Positions 54,440-63,932 of a stretch of DNA of 64,000 nucleotides are shown piece after piece. The stretch is from Trichomonas vaginalis G3 (lineage: Eukaryota > Parabasalia > Trichomonadida > Trichomonadidae). The translations under genes and the position numbers were made by a program. The notes below the pieces were generated by a model that made no database searches, was not told the DNA's origin, and saw only the letters and a list, made by a program, of their open reading frames with translations. The stretch lies in contig NC_067203.1 in assembly GCF_026262505.1 (NCBI RefSeq), positions 19,821,411-19,885,410 on the forward strand, written 5' to 3'. The first letter of the stretch is position 1, and each line of letters begins with the position of its first letter.

Positions 54440-55255
54440 TTAAGCTCCTTGAGTATTTGAATTATCTGGTTGATTTTGTGGTTCTGTTGGAGCTGGAGCA
54501 GGTTGAGCTGGTGCTTGTTGTTGCTGATTTTGTTGGTTTTGATTATTTTGGTTTTCATTCATAATTCCACCAAGAATATTTGTAAGATCGGATGTTAACG
54601 TTCTGAAGAAGTCTGCCGGGTTTGTCATTTCGCGATTAACAGTGTGTGTAATAATTCTTGGTCTGCGACCATTTCTTCTACCAGGTAATGGGAAACCACC
54701 TTCGGGTTCGGCCAAAACGTTTGCATTTCTGATTAAAATAGGTATGGATGCGTTAATTTCTTCAAGAAGGTGATTTGCTTGTTCTCTTTGCTGACTTTCA
54801 TTATTATCAGCCATAGAAATCTGTAAGTCTGCACATATTGTTTGAAGTTTTGCCAAAGAAGTCTGAATTTGATTGAGATAGTATTGGGGAGAATTATTTC
54901 CATTGTCTCCATCAGGAATATTTATTTCAGAAACACGAACATCAATTCTTGGTCCAGGTGGGGGTGGTAGAGGTTCTGGTTCTGGATCTGCGGCCGGACG
55001 ATTTTCTTGTGATCTTCCTTTAAACACAATAATTGCTTGACCATCTGAAATATTGTATTCTGAGATTTTTGTACCATTTTTAAGTGATTTACCGCAGAAA
55101 ATAAGTTTCATATTTTCAACTGGAATATTAGTGAAGTCTGAAGCTAAAACCTTCAAAGAATCAACAGTAATATCTTTAGGAACTTGAATTGCATGCATCT
55201 CATCGCTGTTCATAGCCTTCAAGTTAATGGAAATTAACTCCTGTTCTTCACTCAT
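54440..55255 (-). CDS. Ubiquitin-like domain protein, BAG6/Scythe-like
   Basis: 271 residues. Residues about 8-80 form a ubiquitin-like fold (ISINLKAMNSDEMHAIQVP, NMKLIFCGKSLKNGTKISEY) without a C-terminal Gly-Gly, so it is an integral domain rather than a conjugated modifier. Then come a proline-rich linker (EPEPLPPPPGPRIDV), a helical segment (YYLNQIQTSLAKLQTICADL), a basic patch (PGRRNGRRPRI), a hydrophobic helix and a Gln/Asn/Pro-rich tail. The order resembles BAG6/Scythe proteins, which guide tail-anchored or faulty proteins to insertion or to the proteasome. Ubiquilin is the alternative, but no UBA domain is visible at the end. Confidence 0.6.
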   Translation of the reverse strand: MSEEQELISINLKAMNSDEMHAIQVPKDITVDSLKVLASDFTNIPVENMKLIFCGKSLKNGTKISEYNISDGQAIIVFKGRSQENRPAADPEPEPLPPPPGPRIDVRVSEINIPDGDNGNNSPQYYLNQIQTSLAKLQTICADLQISMADNNESQQREQANHLLEEINASIPILIRNANVLAEPEGGFPLPGRRNGRRPRIITHTVNREMTNPADFFRTLTSDLTNILGGIMNENQNNQNQQNQQQQAPAQPAPAPTEPQNQPDNSNTQGA

Positions 55256-55783
55256 TTTTCCCTAAGTTTGCCTTGACCAAAATATAATATCAAATCCTGA
55301 TATAACCATCAAAATACATTACATCAAGTAATCAAAAATATTAAATTTTGTTGGCATAATCTCATGTTCAACATTTCCAATATCTTCATTTAGTCATATC
55401 TTAGACTGTTTGGACAGGTCAATCTAACAACCACTAGCTATGTAGTCATAATGAGCTATTGCCAATAGTCAAGCTGTTGGACGTGACAATTTGTAAGCAT
55501 GTTATTTTGAATCTTTAATTAAACAGCAAGCTATTATGTTCGACGATTGTTTGCTGATATTATGATAAGGAATTAATTCAGATTTAAAATTAATATTTTT
55601 AATAAACTCAGAGATTTGACCTTCAATATATACCCATTTTCTATTCCTAATGAAAGAAAGCTTGAACCATATGCTTATAATAATAAGAGTACATGGAGAA
55701 ACTGTATCTCAGGCTTAAATATCATAAACGGCACCCTATTTAGTATAAAAACAAGTTTTTATGATAGAAAGAGTAATAAAAGA
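55256..55783. other. Intergenic region
   Basis: Spacer between two minus-strand genes. A 65-residue plus frame at 55616-55813 overlaps the end of the kinase gene and shows no family. Confidence 0.5.
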
Positions 55784-56662
55784 TTACTTATTATCAATAT
55801 CATTAATCAATGAATTGACAGTAAATATTATTTTCTGATTTGGTTCAGGAGCATCGATATTTTCATCAGGTGCCATCATCTCAAGCCATGGGTGATTGAG
55901 AATTTCGTCCGCATCTGGTCTGAAATCAGGTTCGATAGATAACATCTGACTGAGGAGGTCTTGGAGCATTTCTGACTGATTATCATCAAATATAATCTCT
56001 CCACTGCATATTTGGCTCTCAATGTCTTCCCAAACGCTTTCTACAGGAGTTGATTCATTTACAGTCCAAGGCATATGATTGGCTGTCATTGCGTATAGAC
56101 AGATGCCTGCAGTCCAAATATCTGCTTTAAACTTATCAAAACTCTTCTCAAGCAGTACTTCAGGAGGCATATATACAAAAGTCATACCTGAACTCTTAGA
56201 TGGATGTCTGTATACTCCGAACTCTGTTATCTTGATTGTATTATCCATTAAAACATGTATGCTCTTTAAAGATATTTCTTTATGAGCAATTCCTCGATGA
56301 TGTAAGTATGATATGCCACTCATTATCTGTTTGAAGTACTTTGCAGCAGTTTGTTCATCAATTCCATTGTTTTTTTGAACCATGCTATCTAGCGTAACCC
56401 CAATGAAGCTATCAAAAATTGTGTAAATGTTATTAGCATCAATCATGACATCGACGAGTTTAATGATATTGGGATGATTAATTTGGGCATTTAAACAGAT
56501 TTCATGCTTAAATACTTGTAATTGCTGCTCATTATTTTTTATTTCCATCGGAATTATTTCGCATGAATAGTCTATATTGTTGAATCGGTTATGGCAGCTA
56601 CAAATGGAACCAAAAGCCCCGGAATCAATTAAGGTATCAAAGGAATAAGGTGATAATGTCAT
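55784..56662 (-). CDS. Protein pseudokinase (CAMK-like fold)
   Basis: 292 residues from the ATG at 56662 (MTLSPYSFDTL); 14 more codons are open upstream. The kinase fold is clear: glycine loop DSGAFGS, HPNIIKLVDV, YFKQIMSGISYLHHRGIAH, VYMPPEVL at the activation-segment end, ADIWTAGICLYAM, and the closing FRPDADEILNHPWLE typical of CAMK/CAMKL kinases. All three catalytic landmarks are changed: the VAIK lysine is Glu35 (CEIIP), the HRD aspartate is Glu129 (HKE) and the DFG aspartate is Glu147 (EFG). It should therefore not phosphorylate by the usual mechanism and is likely a scaffold or allosteric partner. The frame is intact, which argues for function. Confidence 0.85.
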   Translation of the reverse strand: MTLSPYSFDTLIDSGAFGSICSCHNRFNNIDYSCEIIPMEIKNNEQQLQVFKHEICLNAQINHPNIIKLVDVMIDANNIYTIFDSFIGVTLDSMVQKNNGIDEQTAAKYFKQIMSGISYLHHRGIAHKEISLKSIHVLMDNTIKITEFGVYRHPSKSSGMTFVYMPPEVLLEKSFDKFKADIWTAGICLYAMTANHMPWTVNESTPVESVWEDIESQICSGEIIFDDNQSEMLQDLLSQMLSIEPDFRPDADEILNHPWLEMMAPDENIDAPEPNQKIIFTVNSLINDIDNK

Positions 56663-56704
56663 TGAAATTCTGGAACAAATTGAATATATCCGTAAATTTA
56701 ACAC

Positions 56705-58280
56705 AATTCATGCAAAAATCAAAAATATTTTGAGAGCTTAATACAAAAATCAAAATTTCTAGTGTTTCGTTATTTTTGACTATATGAATGTTCCTGATGA
56801 ATATGATTTTCGATCATTAAAATATATTGTCATTATTACATAACAAGCATTATAATTAATAAAGCTTGGCTTTTTAAAAAACGTGCATGTTCTCAATTTC
56901 AAAAAATCGATGGGTTCTTAAAAAATATAACAGATTCACAGTAAGCCACTACTTCTCATAAAATATATTGTATATGGATTCCATATTCTACAATATCTTT
57001 GAGTTACCCATTGAAATATTTTAATTCCTTATTCAACACTTGCATTAGGTCACAAATGCATAGATTTGATGTTACAAATCTAGTAACTGCAGGCATATAG
57101 GTTGATGCACATTAATAGATCCTCGATTCTTCATGTATTTATTTTCAATTAACCAAAAAAATATTTCAAAAAAATAGTTAATGACATTGCAATTGCATAT
57201 CATTTTTTATTCACATACATAGATTAAGAATCGTACCATTTAATCTCGAAATTTCATATATTGATATATTTTCATTTTTTCTCGATAATGATTCATTTTC
57301 TTATTAAAATCAAATCATTTTATTAATCTAATCATCATAATCTATTTCAAATTGTTACAGTTACAGTTCATATATTTTCTCCAAATTCAATGAATTTACA
57401 AAGAATAAGAATCAAAATATCTTGGATATTACACATTACAATACTCCATTACAGATATTTCCATATTTTTTATACCCTACGTTCCCAACTTCTGGAAAAC
57501 GGTTTTTCACCCTTATGATCAGTTTCAGACACTTTGGGAGTCTCCCAAACTTTGATATTTCGCATTATGATAGAGAAACGTGTCTAGTTTAACGCACAGT
57601 TGTTTTAAAGGCAAATGATGATATCACATGAAATTATCAAATTATCAAATTTTGAAGTACCAGTCCAAAGGGTTAATTAGATCCTACACAGATGTGCGAT
57701 AGTGAAACATATGTGTTCTTGATTTGAGAAGTCCTACTGATAGAGGTATGAATCTCACAGCTTTGTGTGAGTGTGTCTGACACTTGTATAGAGTGGAATA
57801 TGCGCCGACATATATTATATAATAACATGTAGTTGATAATTATGAAAAAATAGAATTTGATGCGAATGATATTGAAAGTTGTTTTGTAATTTGATATTTT
57901 TCTTATATGTGTTAATTAGTAAATGGCTTGTTTGTTGTGATCGTACTGTGAAAAATGAAAGGTATTTTAAATTAAAAAAATGAGATTTTGAGATATCTCT
58001 AGAATTAAGAATTTATTATGTATTTGACTTTTATATAACTATGTGTAAAGGATCTCGATGTCTATATGCTTTAAATAAAATTAAATAAAATGAGATAAAA
58101 AATTAAAATGGACAAGAAGATATATGGAAATGTAATTTGTATTGTGTTGGTTGTTGGCAAAATGATTTTAATACAGATTTAAGGATTTGGAATGGATTTG
58201 AAATTAAATGATTTTAATTCAAGGAGTAATAAGATTTTGAACTGGTTTTTATTTTGTGAATGTAAACTCCTTCCATAGGA
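56705..58280. other. Gene-free region
   Basis: About 1.6 kb of AT-rich DNA without a convincing frame. GACACTTTGGGAGTCTCCC near 57527 is a small imperfect hairpin. No RNA gene recognised. Confidence 0.5.
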
Positions 58281-58506
58281 TATGTATTAGAAAGATCAAT
58301 GTCAAACTTTTTGAAAGAATTGTTTTTTTGTTGAGCGATTTTCTCATATTTAATAATATATTTAAGTTGGCGTATCTTACGCCCTTCCAAAAATATGTAT
58401 TAGAAAGATCAATGTCAAACTTTTTGAAAGAATTGTTTTTTTGTTGAGTGATTTTCTCTCATTTGATAATATTTTTAAGTTGGCGTATCTTACGCCCTTC
58501 CAAATA
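58281..58506. repeat. 113-bp tandem duplication
   Basis: TATGTATTAGAAAGATCAAT at 58281 recurs at 58394, and the copies continue alike through GGCGTATCTTACGCCCTTCC. Only a few bases differ, so the duplication is recent. Confidence 0.85.
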
Positions 58507-58861
58507 TTTCTTAAAAATTTAAATTTGTCTCATCTCCTACTCTTAATTTAAAAAAATTTCAAAATCCATAATAGTAAACATTTCTTATTTTTATTTAAAT
58601 CTGAAAAAAATAAATTTAAACAATTTCTCTACACACGACGGCTTCGGCGGTTTTCAGAATGGTTGACAACTGAATTCATCAGGATAATGTCGGTTGGGGT
58701 GCCCTTCTTGGCCTCCTGAGTACTCACCAAGATACCCCCAGCTCCCGCAAAACACCTCCCATAGGTGAGCATTAACTGATGAAGTTATTGACAACTTTAT
58801 CTGATTTTTTTCTTTGTTTTTTTGTTAAGATTTCTTAACCAAAGACTCGAAAACAAAACTT

Positions 58862-59515
58862 CGCTTCAAGTTGCTGTCTTCCCAGTTACTCTGTCGCAAT
58901 CTTTTGTCTGATTGCGTGCAAAGTTCTGCTCCTTTGAGACTTTGCCCGACAGATGCATCTGGGAGACAGCACCCAAGCAGCTTATCGCTTCAAGTTGCTG
59001 TCTTCCCAGTTACTCTGTCGCAATCTTTTGTCTGATTGCGTGCAAAGTTCTGCTCCATGAATTATCAAATATGTGCCATTTCAGGAGAGATAACAATCTT
59101 CTTCTGATTGCAGAACTTTCAACCGACAAGAGTGCACAATACACTCTTGTCGGTCAAAGTTCCGCATTCAAGTTATGAATGGGGAACTTGATATCATTCT
59201 GGGAGACATGCAGTGACAATGTCTCCCGGAATGAGACACTGTGACCGACAAGAGTGCACAATACACTCCTGTCGGTCAAAGTTTTGCAATCACATTCTGA
59301 TTGCAGAAGATTGTCTCATTCTGGGAGACATTCAGAGGCAATGTCTCCCGGAATGAGACACTGTGACCGACAAGAGTGCACAATACACTCTTGTCGGTCA
59401 AAGTTTCGCATTCAAGTTATGAATGGGGAACTTTATATCATTCTGGGAGACATGCAGTGACAATGTCTCCCGGAATGAGACACTGTGACCGACAAGAGTG
59501 TACACTACACTTAAT
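58862..59515. repeat. 122-bp hairpin-rich tandem array
   Basis: The first part holds two copies of a 72-bp piece starting CGCTTCAAGTTGCTGTCTTC (58862 and 58984, offset 122). The second part repeats a 122-bp unit: the stem GACCGACAAGAGTG / CACTCTTGTCGGTC occurs from 59121, 59243, 59365 and, cut short, 59487. A second stem in each unit pairs TCTGGGAGACAT with ATGTCTCCCGGA. The array is much richer in G+C than its surroundings. It encodes no recognisable protein. It may be a small satellite or the end of an unknown element. Confidence 0.85.
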
Positions 59516-59719
59516 GTTTTCAAATTTTCAGATTTAAATTTAATCTTTATTTTCATCATCATTTATAGTCTTGTTCCTTTATACAGTTATAATAAATTAT
59601 CGTCAGATTCTAATATTTAAGATTCTTACTACTCAATTCAATATAATTATGTTAGTCACTCATATTCAGGAGAATAATTTAAAAATCTATAGCTCATATT
59701 TTGATAGTTATATATTTAG

Positions 59720-59940
59720 ATGATAGATATTGCAATTCCTGTTTCAACACGATCAAATGCCAAACCAAGACAAAATATATATGAATTTTCAAAATATCGA
59801 TTTACATTAGAATCTATATCTAATTTTATCAATACACAAGTAGTGAATGTTCAATACATCTTTGAGCAACGTGAATAGCACAATTTTATAGGATTATTAG
59901 TTGATTATATAAAATATAAGCCAAATCGAATCTGCTGTAT
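59720..59940 (+). pseudogene. Possible relic of a host protein gene
   Basis: A 52-codon frame from the ATG at 59720 (YEFSKYRFTLESISNFINTQ) ends in TAG at 59876. It continues in the same frame with protein-like sequence (HNFIGLLVDYIKYKPNRI) to another stop near 59948. The character resembles the helical leaders of trichomonad ankyrin proteins, but I cannot name it. Could be chance. Confidence 0.25.
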
Positions 59941-59948
59941 AGTACTTT

Positions 59949-60756
59949 AGTTTATCATTGAATGTTAAATGTGTTCATATAAATATTTGAGTCAGATATT
60001 GCATTTTCTAATTTCAAAATTTATCTCATGAAGTTAGAATTTATTTGATCATACAACATCATGTTAGTCAAACCAGAGTTCAATGGCGATTCTAAAATGG
60101 AACAAATGCTTGTTTTATCAAAATGTTAAAATATTAATCTAAAAAACTTAATATCTAACCAAACCATTCTAGAATTATTATATACAGGTATGGGCAATCT
60201 AAATGCACACGGAATTCGGAAAATTAAAAAGAATATTTATGAGATTATTAAATCTTATGTAATTCAATGAAAAGTAGATAATATGAATATCCATAGGCTA
60301 TATATCAACATATGAGTTTTTGGTTTGACCAATACTATACTAATGTGATCAAATTAATCTGATTTCTTAGATTTTCATTTGAAGCATTTGCAGTAGTAGG
60401 GGTACCTTTATATATTAACATATTAAAAAATTGCGCTCCGATTCGCAGTTTCTTCATGATTTTGAGATTGCATTAGATTTCGCGATGCAGAAAAAAATCA
60501 CTTTAGATTCCAGTCAAACTCTAAGTATAAGCATGTCTCTATATGTAGAAACTGTCTGCGCTATTTATTTCCCGGCTCAAAAAACCACGGTGTCTGTGTG
60601 AGGAAAATACCCATTTTAGAACCCTGGGTCATGAAAATTTTCCAAGAGTTGGAAATATAGGGTAAAAATTATATTTTATTTAACCATTCCATATTTAAAC
60701 TTGAATTTATATTTGCTTTCGTTAATGAAAATCATTAAGGAACTGTAAACTCATCA
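59949..60756. other. Gene-free region left of Maverick
   Basis: AT-rich DNA with no convincing gene or repeat. The last part has GGTCATGAAAATTTTCCA-type sequence without known meaning. Confidence 0.45.
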
Positions 60757-60884
60757 AGTAGTAGGATAAGGCGGGGTTTGTGACTTTTTTTGTAAACGTA
60801 AGAATTCATACAATATCGAGCGATTTTGTATCATTTTTTTAACACATTAATTTTAAAATAATTTATTTTTTTATTCTTACATAA

Positions 60885-61241
60885 ATGACCCAACAAGTAA
60901 AACCAGATAAAATAGATTATCGAATTTTAGAGGATGGTGTTCCTGTTTATATTCAAAGATTTAAAGGGAAGCAATATTATAGAATTGTTAATCCTGAATA
61001 CATAAAACATTTATTTAAAAAGGAAGACTGTGAATTATTAAACGTTAATGAATATGAAACCAATAAATCAAAATTGAAATATAAATATATTGGAAGTGAT
61101 GAAAGATGCAAAGATAAAGATAAAGTTTATACAGTTTCATATAATGAATGGAAAACCAATAAGATAAGAAAACATTTAGGAGATTATGGTAAAAGTTCTG
61201 AATTCTTTAAATCTAGTATGTATGAAAAAAAAAAAAGGTAG
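60885..61241 (+). CDS. Small basic Maverick protein, unknown
   Basis: 118 residues, rich in Lys and Tyr. It opens with DYRILEDGVPVYIQRFKGKQ, followed by YYRIVNPEYIKHLFKKEDCE and a lysine-rich end that runs into a homopolymer A tract. Strand-rich and basic, so it may bind nucleic acid. The family is not recognised. It is the outermost gene of the right-hand element, a position matching that of the 108-residue gene in the giant palindrome, though the proteins are not clearly related. Confidence 0.5.
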   Translation: MTQQVKPDKIDYRILEDGVPVYIQRFKGKQYYRIVNPEYIKHLFKKEDCELLNVNEYETNKSKLKYKYIGSDERCKDKDKVYTVSYNEWKTNKIRKHLGDYGKSSEFFKSSMYEKKKR

Positions 61242-61496
61242 TGGGGCTTCCAGGCACTTCGTGCCCTCTAGCCCCGAAGATGTTTAGTATAAATGAAGTT
61301 TTTATTCGGAAAATTGTTAGTCTTCTGGTGTGAATTCGGAGGACTCTTCTTCTTCCTCCATTGCTTCTGGGAAGAAGCCTTCTTCTGGGTCGAAAACATT
61401 ATATAATGTGTCGCTTTTCACAAAATATATATGTTTTCATGCTTTGTCACTTTTCTGTCACTTTTCGGGTAAAAACATTTTTATTATTATATATAA
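61242..61496. other. Maverick spacer with hairpin and shared block
   Basis: GGCACTTCGTGCC (61250-61262) is a perfect hairpin, present also in the left-edge piece. On the minus strand 61313-61440 reads as an acidic C-terminal-like stretch (FDPEEGFFPEAMEEEEES) without a start and may be a gene relic. TCACTTTTCTGTCACTTTTC near 61447 looks like a doubled Inr-type motif 40-50 bp before the next gene. Confidence 0.4.
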
Positions 61497-62315
61497 ATGA
61501 ATTTTACAAAACCACCGTTACCGTTCTTTGGAAATAAGAGTAAATGTAAAGATATTATATTGAGAGAACTTAAGAAACTACCGAATGGTCTAACATTTGT
61601 AGATTTGTTCGGTGGAAGTTTCTATATATCCCATTTGTGCCATACAATATTCCCAGACTCAAAGATTATATGCAATGACTTCGACAACTATATGGACCGT
61701 CTCAAACATATTCCAGACACAAACAATATATTGAAAGAGTTAAAAGAAAAGATTCAGATAGGTAAGATGGAACGTATACCATTAGATAAGAAAAATATTG
61801 TGAGAGAGGTTTTGAAAAAAGCAGAATATATAGACTGGGATAGTATATCTGCTAGACTATTATATAGTGGTTCTATAAGAGTTCATGACATTGAAACACT
61901 TATGTCAAAAGTTTTATATCTTAACTATACAAATGTTTTCAAAGAGGACATAGAAAAATATATTGAGGGTATAGAGTTTGTGAGATGTTATTGGACAGAG
62001 TTGTATGAAAAATATAAAGACAAGGAAAATGTTTTCTTTATAGTGGACCCGCCGTTCTATAACACATGGGATTTTCAATACCAAGTAGACTGGACTTTGA
62101 GAGACTCTTTAGAAACTTTAGACGTTATACATAACCATCCATGCTTTTACTTTACATCCGATAAAAGTGGTTTGGAAACCGTTATGAGATGGTTAGAGGA
62201 CATACATGACTATGAGTTTAGATATGACAAGATAGAATATGAGAGAGGTCCTATAAACTGGAGAAAGTGTCATAACAAAGAAATTTTATTAGTAAGTAAA
62301 TGTGGTTTGAAATAG
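61497..62315 (+). CDS. D12-class adenine DNA methyltransferase-like protein of Maverick
   Basis: 272 residues. PPLPFFGNKSKCKDIIL at the start corresponds to the conserved leader of Dam/D12-class enzymes (KPFLKWAGGK type). FVDLFGGSFYISHLC (residues about 35-49) is the SAM-binding motif I. VDPPFYNTW (about 184-192) fits catalytic motif IV (DPPY), with Phe in place of Tyr. Such enzymes methylate the N6 of adenine. Trichomonas vaginalis DNA is known to carry 6-methyladenine, and I recall its methyltransferases being linked to Mavericks. The gene looks whole. It is followed by an overlapping small gene. Confidence 0.65.
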   Translation: MNFTKPPLPFFGNKSKCKDIILRELKKLPNGLTFVDLFGGSFYISHLCHTIFPDSKIICNDFDNYMDRLKHIPDTNNILKELKEKIQIGKMERIPLDKKNIVREVLKKAEYIDWDSISARLLYSGSIRVHDIETLMSKVLYLNYTNVFKEDIEKYIEGIEFVRCYWTELYEKYKDKENVFFIVDPPFYNTWDFQYQVDWTLRDSLETLDVIHNHPCFYFTSDKSGLETVMRWLEDIHDYEFRYDKIEYERGPINWRKCHNKEILLVSKCGLK

Positions 62316-62431
62316 GACTACTTGTTTTAGGTTTTTTCCATTGTGTCATTTATTTATTTGACGTGGCAGAAAAGTACAGAGAATATGAAGATGAACCAAT
62401 GCCTGCAAATGTTCAGTATATGTACTCGTAA
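62300..62431 (+). CDS. 43-residue membrane peptide of Maverick
   Basis: It begins inside the last codons of the methyltransferase gene (overlap 16 bp, other frame). MWFEIGLLVLGFFHCVIYLF forms one transmembrane helix and VAEKYREYEDEPMPANVQ a short charged tail. The tight overlap and the short gap (23 bp) to the next gene fit a compact element gene. The family is not recognised. Confidence 0.4.
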   Translation: MWFEIGLLVLGFFHCVIYLFDVAEKYREYEDEPMPANVQYMYS

Positions 62432-62454
62432 GAGATATTTTTATCTAATATTAA

Positions 62455-62817
62455 ATGGACGCACAGAACTTAGCGAATGCACAGCAACCTGGACAACCAA
62501 ACCCAGAGAATATTCCAAATGAAGTTAGAATACAAACTGCAATGGCAAACTATGGTCAAGTGCCAACAGATGTACAAATGCAAACTGCCATGTCAAATGA
62601 CGCTGCGTTAGGTTTGCCACCATGGTATGCAAATATGAGATGGAAAGAGTTTTATACAAACCCTGAAGTGGGATATAAACAACTTTATGCAGATGACGCG
62701 AACACAGGAGTTGACCCAGAATATGTTTTCTACCAGAGGAGAAACAGAATGTATGAGCTCCAGTTAAAGAATGCTATGGAACTCAACAGGAAACGCAAAA
62801 GACTAGGCGGACATTAG
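62455..62817 (+). CDS. Small Maverick protein, Gln/Asn-rich
   Basis: 120 residues. It has an N-terminal tandem (RIQTAMANYGQVPTDVQMQT followed by AMSND), a middle part PPWYANMRWKEFYTNPEVGY and a basic C-terminus (LNRKRKRLGGH). It could be a structural or packaging protein; family unknown. It lies between the membrane peptide and the amphipathic protein, with spacers of about 20 bp. Confidence 0.5.
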   Translation: MDAQNLANAQQPGQPNPENIPNEVRIQTAMANYGQVPTDVQMQTAMSNDAALGLPPWYANMRWKEFYTNPEVGYKQLYADDANTGVDPEYVFYQRRNRMYELQLKNAMELNRKRKRLGGH

Positions 62818-62835
62818 ATTTTTACATATAGTAAA

Positions 62836-63078
62836 ATGGGTTTCTTCAGTAGTATTGGAAACTTCTTCAGAAGAGTTGGAAGAGGTATATGGAATGGAAT
62901 AAAAACCGTAGGAAGAGGAATTTGGAACGGAGTCAAAAATATTGGTAAAAGAGTAGGTCAGTTTGTTGGTATTATACCTAAAGACCCTGAACCAGAAGAA
63001 CAAGCTCCTGTTATACAACAGCCTGAACCTGCACCACAGTCTAGTTGGCAACCAAATCCAACACCTCAACCGTATTAA
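62836..63078 (+). CDS. Small amphipathic basic protein with Pro-rich tail, Maverick
   Basis: 80 residues. The N-terminus has a repeated pattern (IGNFFRRVGRGIWNGIKTVG and GRGIWNGVKNIGKRVGQFV) of aromatic, glycine and basic residues that would form an amphipathic helix. A proline- and glutamine-rich tail (PEPEEQAPVIQQPEPAPQ) follows. Small amphipathic proteins of this design act on membranes in several virus groups; here it is a part of a virus-like element and its role is unknown. It looks whole. Confidence 0.5.
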   Translation: MGFFSSIGNFFRRVGRGIWNGIKTVGRGIWNGVKNIGKRVGQFVGIIPKDPEPEEQAPVIQQPEPAPQSSWQPNPTPQPY

Positions 63079-63082
63079 AAAA

Positions 63083-63727
63083 TTATATTTTTACCGTTCG
63101 ATAGTAGTTGTATATGAAACTAAGTTCTAAGTAAAACGCATGGTATAATGGAATTATTCTTTTTCTTCCATCTGTAGTAAACCATACTTGAAAGTCTGAA
63201 ATACTTCCACTTGGTGGTTCGTATAACTTTGTAGGTTTTTCGTAAAAGTCATTTGCCAAGCATAAGAAAGAGTTTTGGGCGCCAGAAAATGAAGCATGAA
63301 CAATAATAGCAGCTGGGTCGAAAACATTTTCATATGTTCCATTAGGGTTTTCGACTTCATAAAAGTCTGGGTGTACTGGATATGCTGCAGGCTGATTTAA
63401 CATCCTCATAAATCTATACCATGCCAAGTTGTTATATTTTGTAGAAATATAAACGTTTTCTCCAAGGTCTTCTATTTTATTGATTTTAACAGTTGCATTT
63501 TTCCTGTCATAAATAATATCGAGATGGTATTCTCCCTCGTCAATGTTATACTGGTTTGCATATTCGATATAGATATCGTTTATTTTTTCTTGAAAAGCTT
63601 GAAGAGTTGTTTCTAAGTTTACAAGCAAACTAACTTGTAAAAGTTTTCCCTGTTCAAATTTCTCATACATACGTTTTTCTTTGTTATAGTATCGAACTTC
63701 AAAACCGACCGTAAATGGGGAAACCAT
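63083..63727 (-). CDS. Maverick protein of unknown function, possible jelly-roll-type
   Basis: 214 residues, read leftwards and convergent with the amphipathic protein gene (gap 4 bp). It is rich in aromatic residues and predicted strands (VKINKIEDLGENVYISTKYN, FQVWFTTDGRKRIIPLYHAF). Size and strand content would suit a minor capsid-type protein, but no diagnostic motif was seen. The frame at 63699-63932 overlaps its start by 29 bp, so the relation of the two is unclear. Treated as part of a fossil element. Confidence 0.35.
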   Translation of the reverse strand: MVSPFTVGFEVRYYNKEKRMYEKFEQGKLLQVSLLVNLETTLQAFQEKINDIYIEYANQYNIDEGEYHLDIIYDRKNATVKINKIEDLGENVYISTKYNNLAWYRFMRMLNQPAAYPVHPDFYEVENPNGTYENVFDPAAIIVHASFSGAQNSFLCLANDFYEKPTKLYEPPSGSISDFQVWFTTDGRKRIIPLYHAFYLELSFIYNYYRTVKI

Positions 63728-63932
63728 GTATGGCTTCTGAAATGAACTTCATTCTACGAAAGCCAATAGCTTTTGTGACAGATGGGTCTCTTAACCATCT
63801 TAATGGGTAGTCAAAACGATAGCCTTCATGCTTTACGGTCTCTGTCTCAAACTTTTGACCGACATTAGTAAAAAGTTCATCTAATGGTTTAGTTGTAGCA
63901 ACTCTTGAATTTTCTTTTTCTATTGAAAGCAT
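63699..63932 (-). CDS. Short Maverick frame overlapping its neighbour
   Basis: 77 residues (LDELFTNVGQKFETETVKHE, then FDYPLRWLRDPSVTKAIGFR). It overlaps the start of the 214-residue frame. It may be a small gene of its own or belong to a broken one. Family unknown. Confidence 0.35.
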   Translation of the reverse strand: MLSIEKENSRVATTKPLDELFTNVGQKFETETVKHEGYRFDYPLRWLRDPSVTKAIGFRRMKFISEAIHGFPIYGRF

